Shown piece after piece: positions 50,549 through 62,639 of a DNA stretch of 64,000 nt. Made by a program: the position numbers and the translations under genes. Numbering within the stretch: position 1 is the first letter of the stretch; every line of letters begins with the position of its first letter. The notes below the pieces were generated by a model that saw nothing but the letters and a program-made list of their open reading frames with translations, had not been told where the DNA came from and searched no databases. The DNA comes from Abelmoschus esculentus (lineage: Eukaryota > Streptophyta > Magnoliopsida > Malvales > Malvaceae), in assembly GCA_035048815.1 (NCBI GenBank), contig JAUCBN010000042.1, positions 2,046,001 through 2,110,000 on the forward strand, written 5' to 3'.

Positions 50549-53517
50549 TCATGATACTGAGTAACGCCAACGCCTATGGGACAAGAATCGAGATTCCGAA
50601 TTCATTTTACTCCCTGCAGGTTTCAGGCTGTTGATCCTGAACAAGGAGTGGAGCTTTCTTAGTTTCTTGGTGAGTGATTTGAGTAGCTTGTTCGCGGGAT
50701 GGGATCTCACAAACTCTTGTTTCATCGACACATGATCTTTTTCCAGGTCGGTTAGCCGCATTCGCATTCTCGCGACTTCGAGTTTAAGCTCCCGGTTCTC
50801 TCTTCTCACCGATGCATAGTTGTCTCTCGGTGAGATAGCTCCACTTCCTACACCACTGCTGGAACGTTGAGGGAACGATTGACCATTGGTTGCACCGAAG
50901 AAGAACTGATTATGGCCTCCGTTCATCGCGTTTCGAAGCCTGATTTGCTCGAAATATAACACTTGGACTGCCATCTGCACCGGTAACCTTTCGTTCTGCG
51001 CCGCATGGCTACAGGCTTCTTGAGATAGTTTCTGACAGTCTATGGTCTTGCATAGTCTATAGCGTTCGGAATCCTTTATGTTAGGATGAACCTGTAAACA
51101 GAAGCAGAAAATGATTATAAGAGCCTGCAATTGAAATTATGAAACACCTAAAGATAACTTAGCTACGGAACGATTTAGTTCTTTGTTGTGAGAAGCTCAC
51201 TTTGAGGAAGATATCGACAGCTTTGTATAATCCATCGGTAACGACTCGAGCATGGTCCGGAAGCGATTCTGCAAGTGCTATGAATTTCGACGGCGACAAA
51301 TTTGTGTCTAGTGCAACTTCCGCAAGATAAGTGTCAAATAACTTGGATACTTTGAGGATTGAACTTTGTTTTGGAGATCTAGGACTGTCAAAATCATATG
51401 CCATATCATTTTCATCTCTCAATTGATTATCCTCCTCTTCATCATCATCATCATCCAAGTTCAAAAAGATGGAGAAGATCCTTAGGATTGACTCTGTATC
51501 ATACGTTGCCATATGATTGTTTCCATGCGAATTAGCCGGTATTAGGATGTCTTCAAGAATTGCCTGGTCTAATTGCAGACCGATTCGCCTCTCCAAATCC
51601 GATTTGCATGAAGTGGATGCCGATGAGGCTATTGCGGTTTTCAGTAAACTGGAGAGAAATGCCATGGGAACTGGACTCTTCCTTGATTGAGTAGGTAGTA
51701 AGCTAACAATGGCTTCAACAATTACCCTTTGCTTCTTTTGCAGCTCAAAATCCAACAGGCTTCCCTTAGCAAAGTGAGGCTCCTTGACAGCCAAATCTTG
51801 CACTGAATCCTGAGTGTAATTTATCAAAATTTTGATGATCATATCCTGGTTTAGACCCTTTGATTTTACTGCTAGTAGAACTCGTTGGAAGAAATCGAGA
51901 CTAAGAACTGCCAGAGTCTTTCCCCACCAATCAGACGGCGTTTCCGGCGCCTTGTTCGGCATTGCTTTCGATGGAAAGTTGTGATCAAGTTTCATTAAGC
52001 CAGAAGTGAGCTGCTCCTTGCATGTGTTATTCGCAATTGCATTGATAAGCCTGTTAACAAGGTTGATCTCTTCAGATACAGGCAAGAGTCTTTTGCAACA
52101 GTGAAGAACAGATATCGAGCTCGATATGTTCGGGAGTACCATGTCCTTCAGATAAGCTTCCGCACGAGCTTCCAAGTTCTTCTCTGCAAACTCTTCTGTC
52201 ATTTCCAGGAAATGTGATACACATCTTAACATTGCAACATTCAATAACGAAATCTCGACATTTATCCCGTAGCAGAACTTCGCAGCTAGCTCGAATGCCT
52301 CTGGTCCACCCGGAATAGAAGAGAGACTTATGCGCGAAATCTTCGCATCCTTCGTATCTATCAACAGCTTCCTGATTCTTCCGCTCCGAGAGACTAGAGG
52401 GAACTGAAAAGAAAAGTTGCAACTGCATGACTAAAGCTTCTATTTCAGTAGTGCCAACCAGTTTCTAGGCAATTAAGGTAAGATCATACCTATATGTTGC
52501 AGGTGTACTTATAGGCATCATGGTAACTAAACATTTGCCACTAAAATATGTGAAAACCGATTCATCTTACCTTGTGAAGTGCAAAGCTCGACGCTCCGAC
52601 CTCGACTGTAAGATCACTCGAAACATCAGAAATAGGCCTGCAAGATAGATAACTATATCAATTGCTGCTGCATAGTGACTAAATTCAAGCTAGCAAAGGA
52701 AAAAGAGAGAGTTGTGAAGTCATTTCTACATGCTTGTTAGTGCCAACAATTTGGATATCCAATTGTTCCTTTTGTCATACACCTGCAACCCAGTTTTGAA
52801 CCCATAAATCCCTCCAGTGGTTTAGTCAACTGGTTTACATTCAATGAACATCTCAACAACCTATGGACAAAATCTATCTTGATTCTATGGTTCAACATGG
52901 AGGGCCCAAATGGGGAAACTGACAAGTCAATAATTATAGCATTAGTGTTGTTTCAAAGAGCAGGGTAAGCTGTACCGGATTAGTCCAAATGATAAGTAGA
53001 GTTTTAAGTTCGATTCGAAGTTTTGGTTACATAAAAAATTCTTACCGAAAAGCTCACCCTTTAAAATCAGATGTGCGACATGTGCCGGCTGAACAACCAA
53101 AAAAAGCAGGGTAAGCAATAAGGTGAAGATCACATCACAGAAGCGGTTCATCTGTCATATTCGACCCTGACTGGTCTGTATTCCAGGCTTATCAGCGAGT
53201 GGTGGTTGTCTTTAATTTACCACGGTTGTCTATAATTGTTGTGTCTACCGGTAAGAAGTTCGGTATCGCTTAAGTAAGGCTTCAATTTCGAATCTTATAC
53301 TCAATACATAGGAAAGAAAACACCCAACAATCTAATCCCCAAGTTTTTTGCCATACATTGTCCATGATGCAGGTGTGAAAGCAACCATAAACTTAAAACC
53401 AGTACTGTAAAAACAGAATTATTCAGAGTTAAACACCAAGGAAGAAGAAGAAAGTTACCATTCAGTGGCATGCCTGATAGTGCTGGAATTTTGTCGAAAA
53501 GATCTCTTTCCAGACAT
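50549..53517 (-). CDS. SETH6: BTB/POZ-NPH3 domain protein, SETH6-like
   Basis: Four exons, 53459-53517, 52571-52637, 51201-52403 and 50549-51091, total 1872 bases, or 623 residues. The start MSGKRSFRQ is followed by RHATEWPISDVSSDL. A BTB domain spans residues about 25-110 (LTVEVGASSFALHKFPLVSRSGRIRKL, FELAAKFCYG). The NPH3 domain spans about 190-460 (SDWWGKTLAVLSLDFFQRVL, AILEDILIPAN, KLFDTYLAEVA, LPDHARVVTDGLYKAVDIFLK). A C-terminal coiled coil follows (NYASVRRENRELKLEVARMR). NPH3/RPT2 proteins act as CUL3 substrate adaptors or plasma-membrane signalling scaffolds. The subgroup matches Arabidopsis SETH6, named for a pollen-tube role. An acidic DDDDDEEED insert breaks the NPH3 domain. The first intron is 821 bases. 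All boundaries are GT-AG. Confidence 0.92.
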
Positions 53518-56500
53518 ACTTGGTTTGAGCTCAGCAACAGTAACAACACCCATTTTCTCCTCACAGACCAACCTGACAAGAAATTCCAGATTTCATCTTG
53601 TCCTAGGGATCCCAAAGGCAGGAGTGAGGTAAAAGTCAGATGAACTCATGCAGGATTAAAGGACTTTGAAAACACACCACAATGCTTTTAATGAGTGCTT
53701 ATAATAATGTGTGCTTAATCTAAAGTCAAGAACCTGTTCGAGTGAGCCTTCCACTTTTCGGTGAAAGGTGGTGTGTGTGAGTGAGAGCATGGCATTTCTT
53801 GACATGGTTTTCTTTTTGTTTTGTTTAATTTGCAGAATTCCTGTTGGGTTTGCAGTGCTTTTAGGGGAAGTAATCATTGCTTTTGGAAGTAATTCAAACA
53901 AAAAGACCTTTGCTTAATTCAACTCTAATACAGCACACAACAAGATTTATGCATATATATATATATAAGAGAAGATCAAATTACACAGTATAAAACTTTT
54001 GCGTATTTTTTAGAATATTGAATGATTGAAATATATTTGAGATTAACAGACTGTTATAAGAAAAAAAAAATTAAAAAGTTAATCTGAATTATTTATTTTA
54101 ATAAGCGAATGATCTAAAAAACATGTAAAACTTAAAAAGTTGTAGTGTAACTTGATCATATCTCTATATATAGGGTTAGGATTCACCTCCTTATTTTTTT
54201 CAAAGTGAAAATCTTTATATATGTTATTGTTAATATCAATAATTCTTTTTATTCGTCTACTAATCTAAAAAATATATAAAATTAAAAAAATTATACTGTA
54301 TAAACAAATATAATATATACATATAGCCTATTTTTTTCCCATCCTAGAGGCCTATGCCTTCAAATCCTTTGCTGCCAAAATCACTATGACATTACCTTAA
54401 TAATTATTCAATTCCCTGAATTTCTTCATTGTCAGATTTCATTCCTTCTGCCCTACACAAACTTCATTGCTATACTACTGTTGATTTGGGCAAACATGTT
54501 CCCTTTTTTTACCTTAAAAGGTTTAATTCTATTATTAGTCCCTCTACTATATGAAAGTTGTGGAATTAGTCTCTATATTCTTATTTGATTATGTTTAGTC
54601 CATGTACCGGGACCAAGAACAAAATTTGACCTAAAGAAGAGGATGACACTTTTTAGACTTTAGACCATATATGACTGGTTTAAACCCTAGATGGAAATTT
54701 TTTAACTACAAAACATTATGCATCTAGATGTAAATGGTGTTGGTTTAATTATAATGACAAATTTCACTTAATCATACAAAAATATACACAAATTAATGCT
54801 CAAAATCTGTGTGATCTTGGTGTGTCAAATTATTTTACAAAAGACGTGTTATACCAATAGAGATTTTTATTTAAAAATAAAAAAATAAAAAAAAATAATA
54901 AATCTTGATCATCGATAATTAATATCTAAAAAATTATTAATCCTCAGTTTATGAAAAATAAAATAAAAAAATTTACATGCGGGGCAAAATTGATAGAGAA
55001 AAATAGGATTGGTAAAAACCCTAAAATTTCATTAATGATATACGTGTTAATGTATCAAATCTATATATTATCTTCGTGATATTTTCTTTGTTAGTCTTAA
55101 TATATTTTTATTATGTACGATTATATTTAATTTTAATAGTTAAGATACATCATGAAGATGTTATATAGATTTTTTTTCGTAACAAAAAATATTTTATTCG
55201 AACAATTAACCCCCCCATCTCCTTTAAAACTAAAATATCCGGAAACCAAATCATTATATGGCCACCTGAAGAAATCCATCATGAGACTTGCTTCTAGAAA
55301 GGTGGCAATGCCACATACATGCATCTCAGTACTTGCTGCAACTCCATGTTTTTTGCCATCAGATTTCCACTTCTTTTATTTAACTAGAAAGGAACAGGGA
55401 ACTTCGCCTACCAGGAGTATAAATAAATGAGAGAAGGTTGGGCATCTTTGTATTTGGATAATCACTGAATTTTTTAAAAGATACAAAATTAAAATCTTGT
55501 TTGCTCACTAGTAATACATTGACCAGGAAATCTGAAATATGTCTGGGCATTGCTATAAAACCCAAAACAGCTTTGAAATTTGAATCATTGGTGTTGGCCA
55601 GGGACGAAGCTAAGTGGGATGAGGAAAGGTAATCGTCCTTATCCGAAGATTTCTTTTTACTTTTATCATTCTTTATTTAAGTTTTAAAAATTTGATTTAT
55701 TTACGAATTTTTTCTTTCACTTTCAATCGTTTGTATTTTGCCTTTCAACCTCGAATCCTGACTCTATCTCTGGTACATAAAGTTTAGATTACTGAGTCCA
55801 AAAAAATTAACCAAAGCACTAAATAAATCACTACTTTCAACTTGTATACTTACTAAATGGTTGACTTAGATACCAACTTGTTATACCTTTTAAAATATTA
55901 TTATTTTAAGGTGTAAAAGTGCAAAATCCTATATAAAAAAAACCTCTCTCCCATGGCCATTGCGGGGAAGCTTGGATGGGTGATCGTGTGGAGATGCACA
56001 TAATTCATTAAGTTGGTGTGGATAAGTCTGTTTTGCCTATACAAATATGGAATGAGCATTATTTTTCTCCTTCAACCACTGACCACTACCAATACACATT
56101 TATTGCTGTTTGTCTTCGTCAGTCCAAATAATTGAACCCCAAGGCTTGTATTACACGTGGGATTGTTCATCACTACACAGCCCAATATCTTAGCAGCCAA
56201 GGCTACTGATTACTATGGAACCATGTTTTCATCTCTAAAATCATGACCGATTTCCCTACAAGTCATTATCCATCAAATTCTTATCAGAAATGAAGTAGAT
56301 TTGGCTGGACTGGAGTCTCCACCAATTCTAACCAATAATTATAAAGTGATTCTTGAAGTTCAACAGTGTTCATACATGTTGATTAATGGAACATTCAAGA
56401 CTTCAAGTTGAAAGGATAGTAACAGGCTGACCTGATGTAATGGCAGACTCCCGTGATTATTCTGATAGGAGAAGAAGGAATTCTGCTCAAATAATAATCC

Positions 56501-56642
56501 TTCTTAGACCCTGTAATCAGCTCGGGCTGTAACTCGGAAGAAGTGGAAGATGGGGCCAATGTAGTCAGCAGAGATCCAATTGGATAGGGAGAAACTGGCA
56601 TATCAATGAGAGATGATGCTGATGGACTACATCTCATTGTTC
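53518..56642. other. Spacer between the NPH3 gene and the SPATA20-like fragment
   Basis: The left 300 bases are the likely NPH3 leader and promoter. An inverted-repeat element lies at 53.97 kb. From 54.1 to 55.2 kb the sequence is very AT-rich. An AGGGACGAAGCTA motif occurs at about 55599. Between 55.9 and 56.6 kb the sequence is less AT-rich, but I could not assign it to a gene. Confidence 0.45.
53962..54170. mobile_element. MITE-like inverted-repeat element, second family
   Basis: The left end TATATAAGAGAAGATCAAATT pairs with the opposite strand of the right end, TATATAGAGATATGATCAAG. The match continues through TTACAC and TTTTTTAGA. A partial third arm with ACAGTATAA and TATTTTTTAGA lies further right at about 54.25-54.30 kb. 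The terminal sequences differ from the three-copy family. No coding capacity was seen. Confidence 0.5.
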
Positions 56643-56976
56643 CCATCGGTGCTTCTCCGTGTAAAGGAAGATCATGATGGGGCAGAGCCATCAGGAAATT
56701 CGGTTTCTGTAATCAATCTTGTGGGATTGACCTCCATGATTTCCGGCAGTAAATCTGATCATTACAGGCAGAACGCGGAACATCTTCTGGTTTGTTCTCA
56801 CTTCATTGGAAAACTGTTTTCCTTGAGTCGAACCCACTTTCCTCGGGTTGTGTCTTGGATTTGAAGTTCTCGAGTCAAGATTGAAGGAAATGGCAACGGC
56901 AGTGCCACTTATGTGTTGTGCAGCCGGTATGCTAACCATTCCATCCAGGAAACATGTTGTCTTGGTTGGCCATAAG
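56643..56976 (+). pseudogene. Fragment of a SPATA20/YyaL-like (thioredoxin-like, catalytic) gene
   Basis: The plus strand encodes PSVLLRVKEDHDGAEPSGNS and continues through INLVGLTSMISGSKSDHYRQNAEHL to about 56790. After an intron-like GT...AG stretch (near 56790-56869) it resumes as SRLKEMATAVPLMCCAA and TIPSRKHVVLVGHK. These are C-terminal motifs of the plant SPATA20-like family, whose full protein is about 700-800 residues. Homology stops abruptly after GHK, and no upstream exons are visible, so this is a relict of two exons and not a working gene. It ends about 270 bases from the 3' end of the cullin-1 gene. I infer a deletion or partial duplication; the parental gene is not in the window. 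Confidence 0.72.
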
Positions 56977-57241
56977 CATTATTTATACAGTGAACCAATA
57001 ATAGCCAACAGCAAGAACAATGGTTTAACAGACTACTTCTTTCATTGCTTTCCATTTAAAACTAAATTACTGAGCAAATATTCAGAAACACTGAATAAGA
57101 ATGGTATTATGTTGAAGAAGGTAGTAGATACCATTGATAATTTTAGCAACATTTAAAACTTGTTTGAACTTTACATGATACTAACAATATAATAAAAGCA
57201 AAAGGCAAAAAGGATTTGAATCCATCTCTTCCTGTAAATAT

Positions 57242-60200
57242 TCAGGCCAAATATCTAAATGTGTTGGGATTCTCTCTGTCTCTCTCCAGGTAGTCTCGCG
57301 TGATCAGATCTTCAATTCGTTTCTTTATGGCTTTAATGTCAGGCTGTGCAACCAAGCATACACAACCACCACATCAGTGCTTGCATATGCATAATTGCGT
57401 ATGCAAATAAAAAAAACAACACCTAAAACATCTCATGTTTTCAAACAAAGGGCTAGGATGTGTTAGTTTACCTTGAACATGCGACTCAACTGCTCGACAC
57501 ACTCTGAAACCAATTGTTGGTGCCCCAAAACCTTCCTGCTCTTCATTATGCGTACAATTGCAGCATCAATAGCATAACGCCGATCTTTATCTACATCCTC
57601 AACAACTTTCTTCCTTTCATCCACAGGCGGGAGAGGAATCTGCATAAGATGATTCCCAAAGTTGATTTTTTTTCTTATTCCGATAGATACAAAAAAAGAA
57701 GCAACAATTAGTAAAAGGACAGGAATGCAAACTGCACCGAACCTTAATTCTCCTCAACTTGTCTGTGAACTTAGAGTTGAACACAAAGGAGTCGCTCTGG
57801 GAGATAGTTTTTGTGTTTGGCTCTTTACTTAGAATCTTATACTTGGCACATGACAGTGAATGTAGTAATCTGACCAAGTCTTCATGGGTCAAGTTCAACT
57901 GAGACATGATCTCTGAATAGCTCAGCTGATCAGAAGCATTGAAAAGCAGGAGGACAGCAGCCTGTTCACATAGACAATTAGATTCAACAATCAAAGTTCA
58001 ATACCAGAACTGAGCCAGAGACGGCCATAAATCCAAGCGAAATCGCTATGTTTTAATTTACAAGTGTTGGAATATATTTGGGCATTAAGTTTAGAGATTT
58101 TGTTCACCTGATAAGTTGAAACAACCAGTTCAATAGTTTTCTGATCAAACTTGCCACTTAGGTGGCAAGTTCCCAGTGAGTATATCCATGTAAGTTTCCT
58201 GTGTTTTGTTTTTGTTTCATAAAACCCTTTGAAAACTTCCACACACTTGACCTGAAACCAAAATATTAAATACAAATAACATTTCTGAAAACATCATGGA
58301 GAAATATTTAATACTGCTGTTATGCAATATCATGTTAAGTCATTACCATCTCAGCAGGGAGATTGAGGTCAAATGATTTATAACTTGGCCAGAATCCTGT
58401 CGTGAGAACAGTAACTGTTAAGTCAATCCCAGGATGTGCAGCTGAGTTATTCCTAAGATAGTCCTCAAAGCTGGCCTGGTTTTCCCTTGCCAATGTCAGA
58501 TCTGTGACCTGTTAGGAAGATAAACGACAAGTTTCACCACAGTTAAAACCATAATTAGTGTAGACAAAGTGACAAACAAACTAGGCAAAAGACAAGCCAA
58601 CTCACCATGCCCTCCATCTTTGAGGTGAACTGCCCACCACATTGCTGTTTCAGCTTAGTAAGAATACTCCTTTCATGATCGTCATTAGCACTGCGGTCAA
58701 ATAGTAGTCGACGAGCAAGCTTCTTCCTGTTAATGTTTGCACACAATAAAGTTAGGATCAAATGGTGTGCAAAACCGTGTCATTATGATAATTTTTTAAA
58801 CAAGAAGACGAGAAACTTATTGACAAAAATAGTAGCCTCACCTGTAAAATTCAGCAAAGAGATCTTTGTCACTGATATAGGCAAGAAGCTTAACCACCTG
58901 CAGAAATAAAAAAAAATAGTTCAGAAAAAATTACAGATGAGATCACCACAAATTTAGCATCAAATGAGGGATAAGACACCTTCTCAAGTGTTTCTTCAAT
59001 TGCTTCATCACTCAATTTCTCACTTCCACCCTTCTTGAGAATATTATCACAGAAAGTTGCCAAAAGCTCTGCACTTGAACTGCCGGTAACAGTTTTGTTG
59101 CAAAATACCTCAAAAGCCTCTTTCAAAGCCTATGGGACATTTCAAAAACTTGTGTTTTAAGTGAAATGATTGAACAAGTTACGATTAAAAGTTCAGGCAC
59201 TACAACACAAACCTTGTGGAACAGAGTATGATTTTGAAAACAGTCTGTCACATATGCCATATACTTATCGTGCAGCTTGATAATTCTCCTTATAAGGACC
59301 TGATGATAACAGCAGTAAAAGATTTTCAACATCCAAAATGATTTAAAGAATTCATAACTGTGAAAGTTGGGATATTTACCTGTTCCTGTACACCTGGCAC
59401 ATTTGAGGCCTGTCGAAATGAGTGAATATCAGCATTTAGAACCAAAAGGTGAAAATTAGAAACAACAAATTATGCAGATTATCATATATTATCAATCAAA
59501 GGTTGGGAAAATCATAGTCTACAGTGGTTGGCAGACCAAAGGCATATCAAACTTAACAGTTGACGGAACTTGACAAGTACAATAATAATTGATTATTTAG
59601 GTATCATTTTTCTGGTGTATTTGCATTATCCCACTAGCTTTTAGCTGGTTCTGTAACCTTTTGGCTTATTAATAAAATATTTAACTAGAAACATAATAAA
59701 TAAATGCTGTGCTGGACTGAAATGCTTAAATACTACTTTGCAACCATACTGTCAGTTAAAAGAAAAATATTTCATCCCCTCTAAATTACTATATAGAAAG
59801 AAACTCCATGGGTATCTTTAGTGCAGAAGAAAATCAATAAATGTATCCACTATTCAACAATTATACTTGCTATCATAGGAGACTAATAACAAAATTAACA
59901 GTCGCTTACAGCATCTTCTGCCTGTTGAACCAAGGCTGCACCCTCAGCAGTAACATGCTGCAAAAAGAACGTATTTCAGGTTTAGGTTTTAAGGAAAGAG
60001 AAGGAAGACCATTTGGCTTGTAGAACAGATATTCAGACCTGCTTGAATATATTGGCAACAGGATCCAAGCCTCGAGGTATTTTACAATAAAGCCTGTACA
60101 TCCTAGAAAGATCCTCCACCTACAGAGTGTAAAGAAGTTCAAGTAAGTATCTAATGTATACCTTTACTGGAGCTAACAGCCAGAAGATTAAGCATTGCTA

Positions 60201-62233
60201 GAAAAGAAAAAGGGTTGATCAACACCTTGTCATCTCTAAGCAAGGCTCTGCATCCTGAATGCTCCTTTTCAAGTAGCCGATTGGCATATGTAACTAACAG
60301 TTCATGTTGCACTTTCTGGATAAAAAAAAGGAACGGTTATCAATAGAATGCTCTAGGAGTTATAGAGCTGGCTGACAGGAACTTAATATAAACACCACTC
60401 ATTTAAGTCGCCCTCTTAGAGCAGAAAATTAAACAATTTCACTAATCACTGACCATTAAACTCACCTCTAACAATTTCACCTCACTGCTTGAATGCAAGT
60501 AATTAGACACTCTTTCCCTTTCCTTCTTCAAGCATTCTTCAGACTGCAGTTATCACTCAAGTAAATAAAACAATTAGAACCATTTAAATTAATCAGAGTA
60601 AAATTTTAAACATAAATATAAGCAGAAAAACTTTAGCACTTGCTTTCAACATGTACTCAGGACAAGAATCTTCCACAATCCAGCTTGATGCCTTGCGTGA
60701 ATAGTAAGCACCAGTATCTTGAAGCATAGCTTCTTCAAAATCATCTTCATAACGATCCATATGTCCCATGCCAATCTCAACAAAAATGTCCAACACATTC
60801 TTCAATAATGCACGGTCTATCTGATCTCCTTCGCGTTCTTTATCAATCTGATACAAGGTAATCATTCCGCTTAACTTTCTGATGGAGTTTAAAAGGAAAA
60901 CAGCAGCAGAACTATGACTGAAATACAAATAGAAAAGTTGGAGCTGTAGAAAACGTAAGTTATGGAAGACCTCTAGTTTTACTATTAATTCAAAGAAAAT
61001 AATAACAATGATAATTCTCTAATAACCTTCTAGTGCAGTATTTATAATAAAATAATCACTACGAGTATTATTTATTTCCTACTAAAAGTCTTAGTAAGAC
61101 TCCTATCCTAATCACATAATTATTTAAAAGAACACGAGATGAGGCTAAAAAAAAAACTAACAGAAAAATAATTGATAATAATAAAGTGATCTTAAAGATA
61201 AAACTTAAATTAAATTAATCTTGAATGTACTGCATCACTTTTTATTTGAAATGTGACCAAATTATGGAATCAACTAAGAGGCAATAATGTCAACTTACAA
61301 GGGCAATTACAGCATCTTTGACTTTGGCATGCACTTCCTGATACACCTGAAATTGATAAAACAAATTGTAGACAATTACTTATAAGTAAATTCAAAGTAC
61401 TGGGCAGCACAGCTCTCACAACCCAGCCCATTACATCATAATCAATGATGGATAAAGGTTACTAGAAGAACTAATCACAAACCAGATCACGGAAGCAGGT
61501 CAGACCAACTTCATTAAGTGCAGGGAGTGATCTCCGGGAAATGAAGTAGCGATCAAGGTAATGGAAGAAGCGTGATAACCACCTGACCATTACTTTATGG
61601 TTTCCCCATCTTTTAACAAGCTCCCTCAGAAGGAACTCATCATGCTTCTCCCTTAAAGATGGCAATACCTAATTCCAAGAAACAAGAGGAAATTTTAGAC
61701 AAAAAGCACATTCACCCACAAAAAGAGTAAACAGATGCATATTCCCTCAGAAGACTATTGAAAAAGAAAATTGCAAAGACTCCAAAATAAACCAAGTTTT
61801 ATACATGACACCAACATATCTACACCAGACCGATAATCAGTCAGCAACCAAATCATGTCTGAGACAATACCAACTTCCTTACCGTTGAAGTAATATATTC
61901 TTCAAATGCCTCTCGGTACTTATCGTAGAGCTGCTGAGAGTAATCAAAAGGCGGCTTTTGAGTACACATGTTGTATATAGTCCTGCAATAGTTTCCAATA
62001 AAGTAATGACGATGAGGATTTAAAAAAAAATCAGATAATTGAAAATATTAACTAAACAGCTCAAAGCAAACAACACAACTGAAGATTAGTAAAGAGGGAT
62101 ACGTGTAAAGCATCATATATTCTTCTGAGGTAAATGGAGGCTCCGGCAGTCCTTCCAATATCCTCCTCAGCTTTTTGATCCCCTTATCCATATAACTCCA
62201 TCCCTGATCTAATTCAATAGTCTTGCGCTCCAT
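57242..62233 (-). CDS. CUL1: Cullin-1 (SCF ubiquitin-ligase scaffold)
   Basis: I assembled 19 coding exons: 62103-62233, 61883-61982, 61483-61668, 61299-61346, 60644-60847, 60466-60543, 60226-60315, 60039-60119, 59910-59957, 59380-59409, 59213-59299, 58980-59129, 58842-58897, 58606-58726, 58347-58508, 58108-58251, 57743-57961, 57472-57639 and 57242-57343. They total 2205 bases, or 734 residues, against 738 recalled for Arabidopsis CUL1. The N-terminal cullin repeats (MERKTIELDQGW, YNMCTQKPPFDYSQQLYDKY) bind SKP1. The cullin-homology region (KLARRLLFDRSANDDHERS, GGQFTSKMEGM) binds RBX1. The C-terminal winged helix has the neddylation Lys at 678 (IVRIMKSRK) and ends FRYLA. It would assemble SCF complexes for auxin, jasmonate and gibberellin signalling. 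One intron after residue YMLK appears to use a GC donor, and one exon is only 30 bases. No disabling change was seen. Confidence 0.95.
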
Positions 62234-62248
62234 TGGTGTAAAATAAGA

Positions 62249-62629
62249 GCTAAGATATCTTCAAATTAAAATCTGACGAAAAGAAAATCACAAAACAACA
62301 TTAAAAAAACATGGGAAATCAAACCACAACAATCAACAAAACCCTAGCATGAAAATTGACAAACGAGAATTCAGCAACAAATCGAGTTCCACATAAATAG
62401 GAAAAAAAAACGATTTAACAATTCAGGTCAAACGCTTACGAAACGAAAAACAAAATCAAATGAAATCATAACCTCAAAACGTCAGATGGCAACACACGAA
62501 AATAGAACATAGTAAAAAAAAAAGTCAATACCATATATATTAAACAAGAGGAAATGGGGAAGAAAACCCTAAAACTAAAAACATTTCAGATAAAACAATA
62601 ATCCAACATCGAAACTAATATTACTTACA
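62249..62629 (-). other. Probable intron in the cullin-1 5' leader
   Basis: On the minus strand a strong donor GTAAGT at 62623-62628 (after GTTGAGTT) and an acceptor ATCTTAG ending at 62250 bracket about 379 AT-rich bases just before the start codon. Leader introns are common in plant housekeeping genes. Splicing is predicted only from the sites. Confidence 0.5.
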
Positions 62630-62639
62630 ACTCAACAGG

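Noticed and set aside
56395..56939. Minus-strand open frames across the SPATA20-like fragment
   Set aside because: They are antisense shadows. The plus-strand translation carries recognisable SPATA20-like motifs in order.
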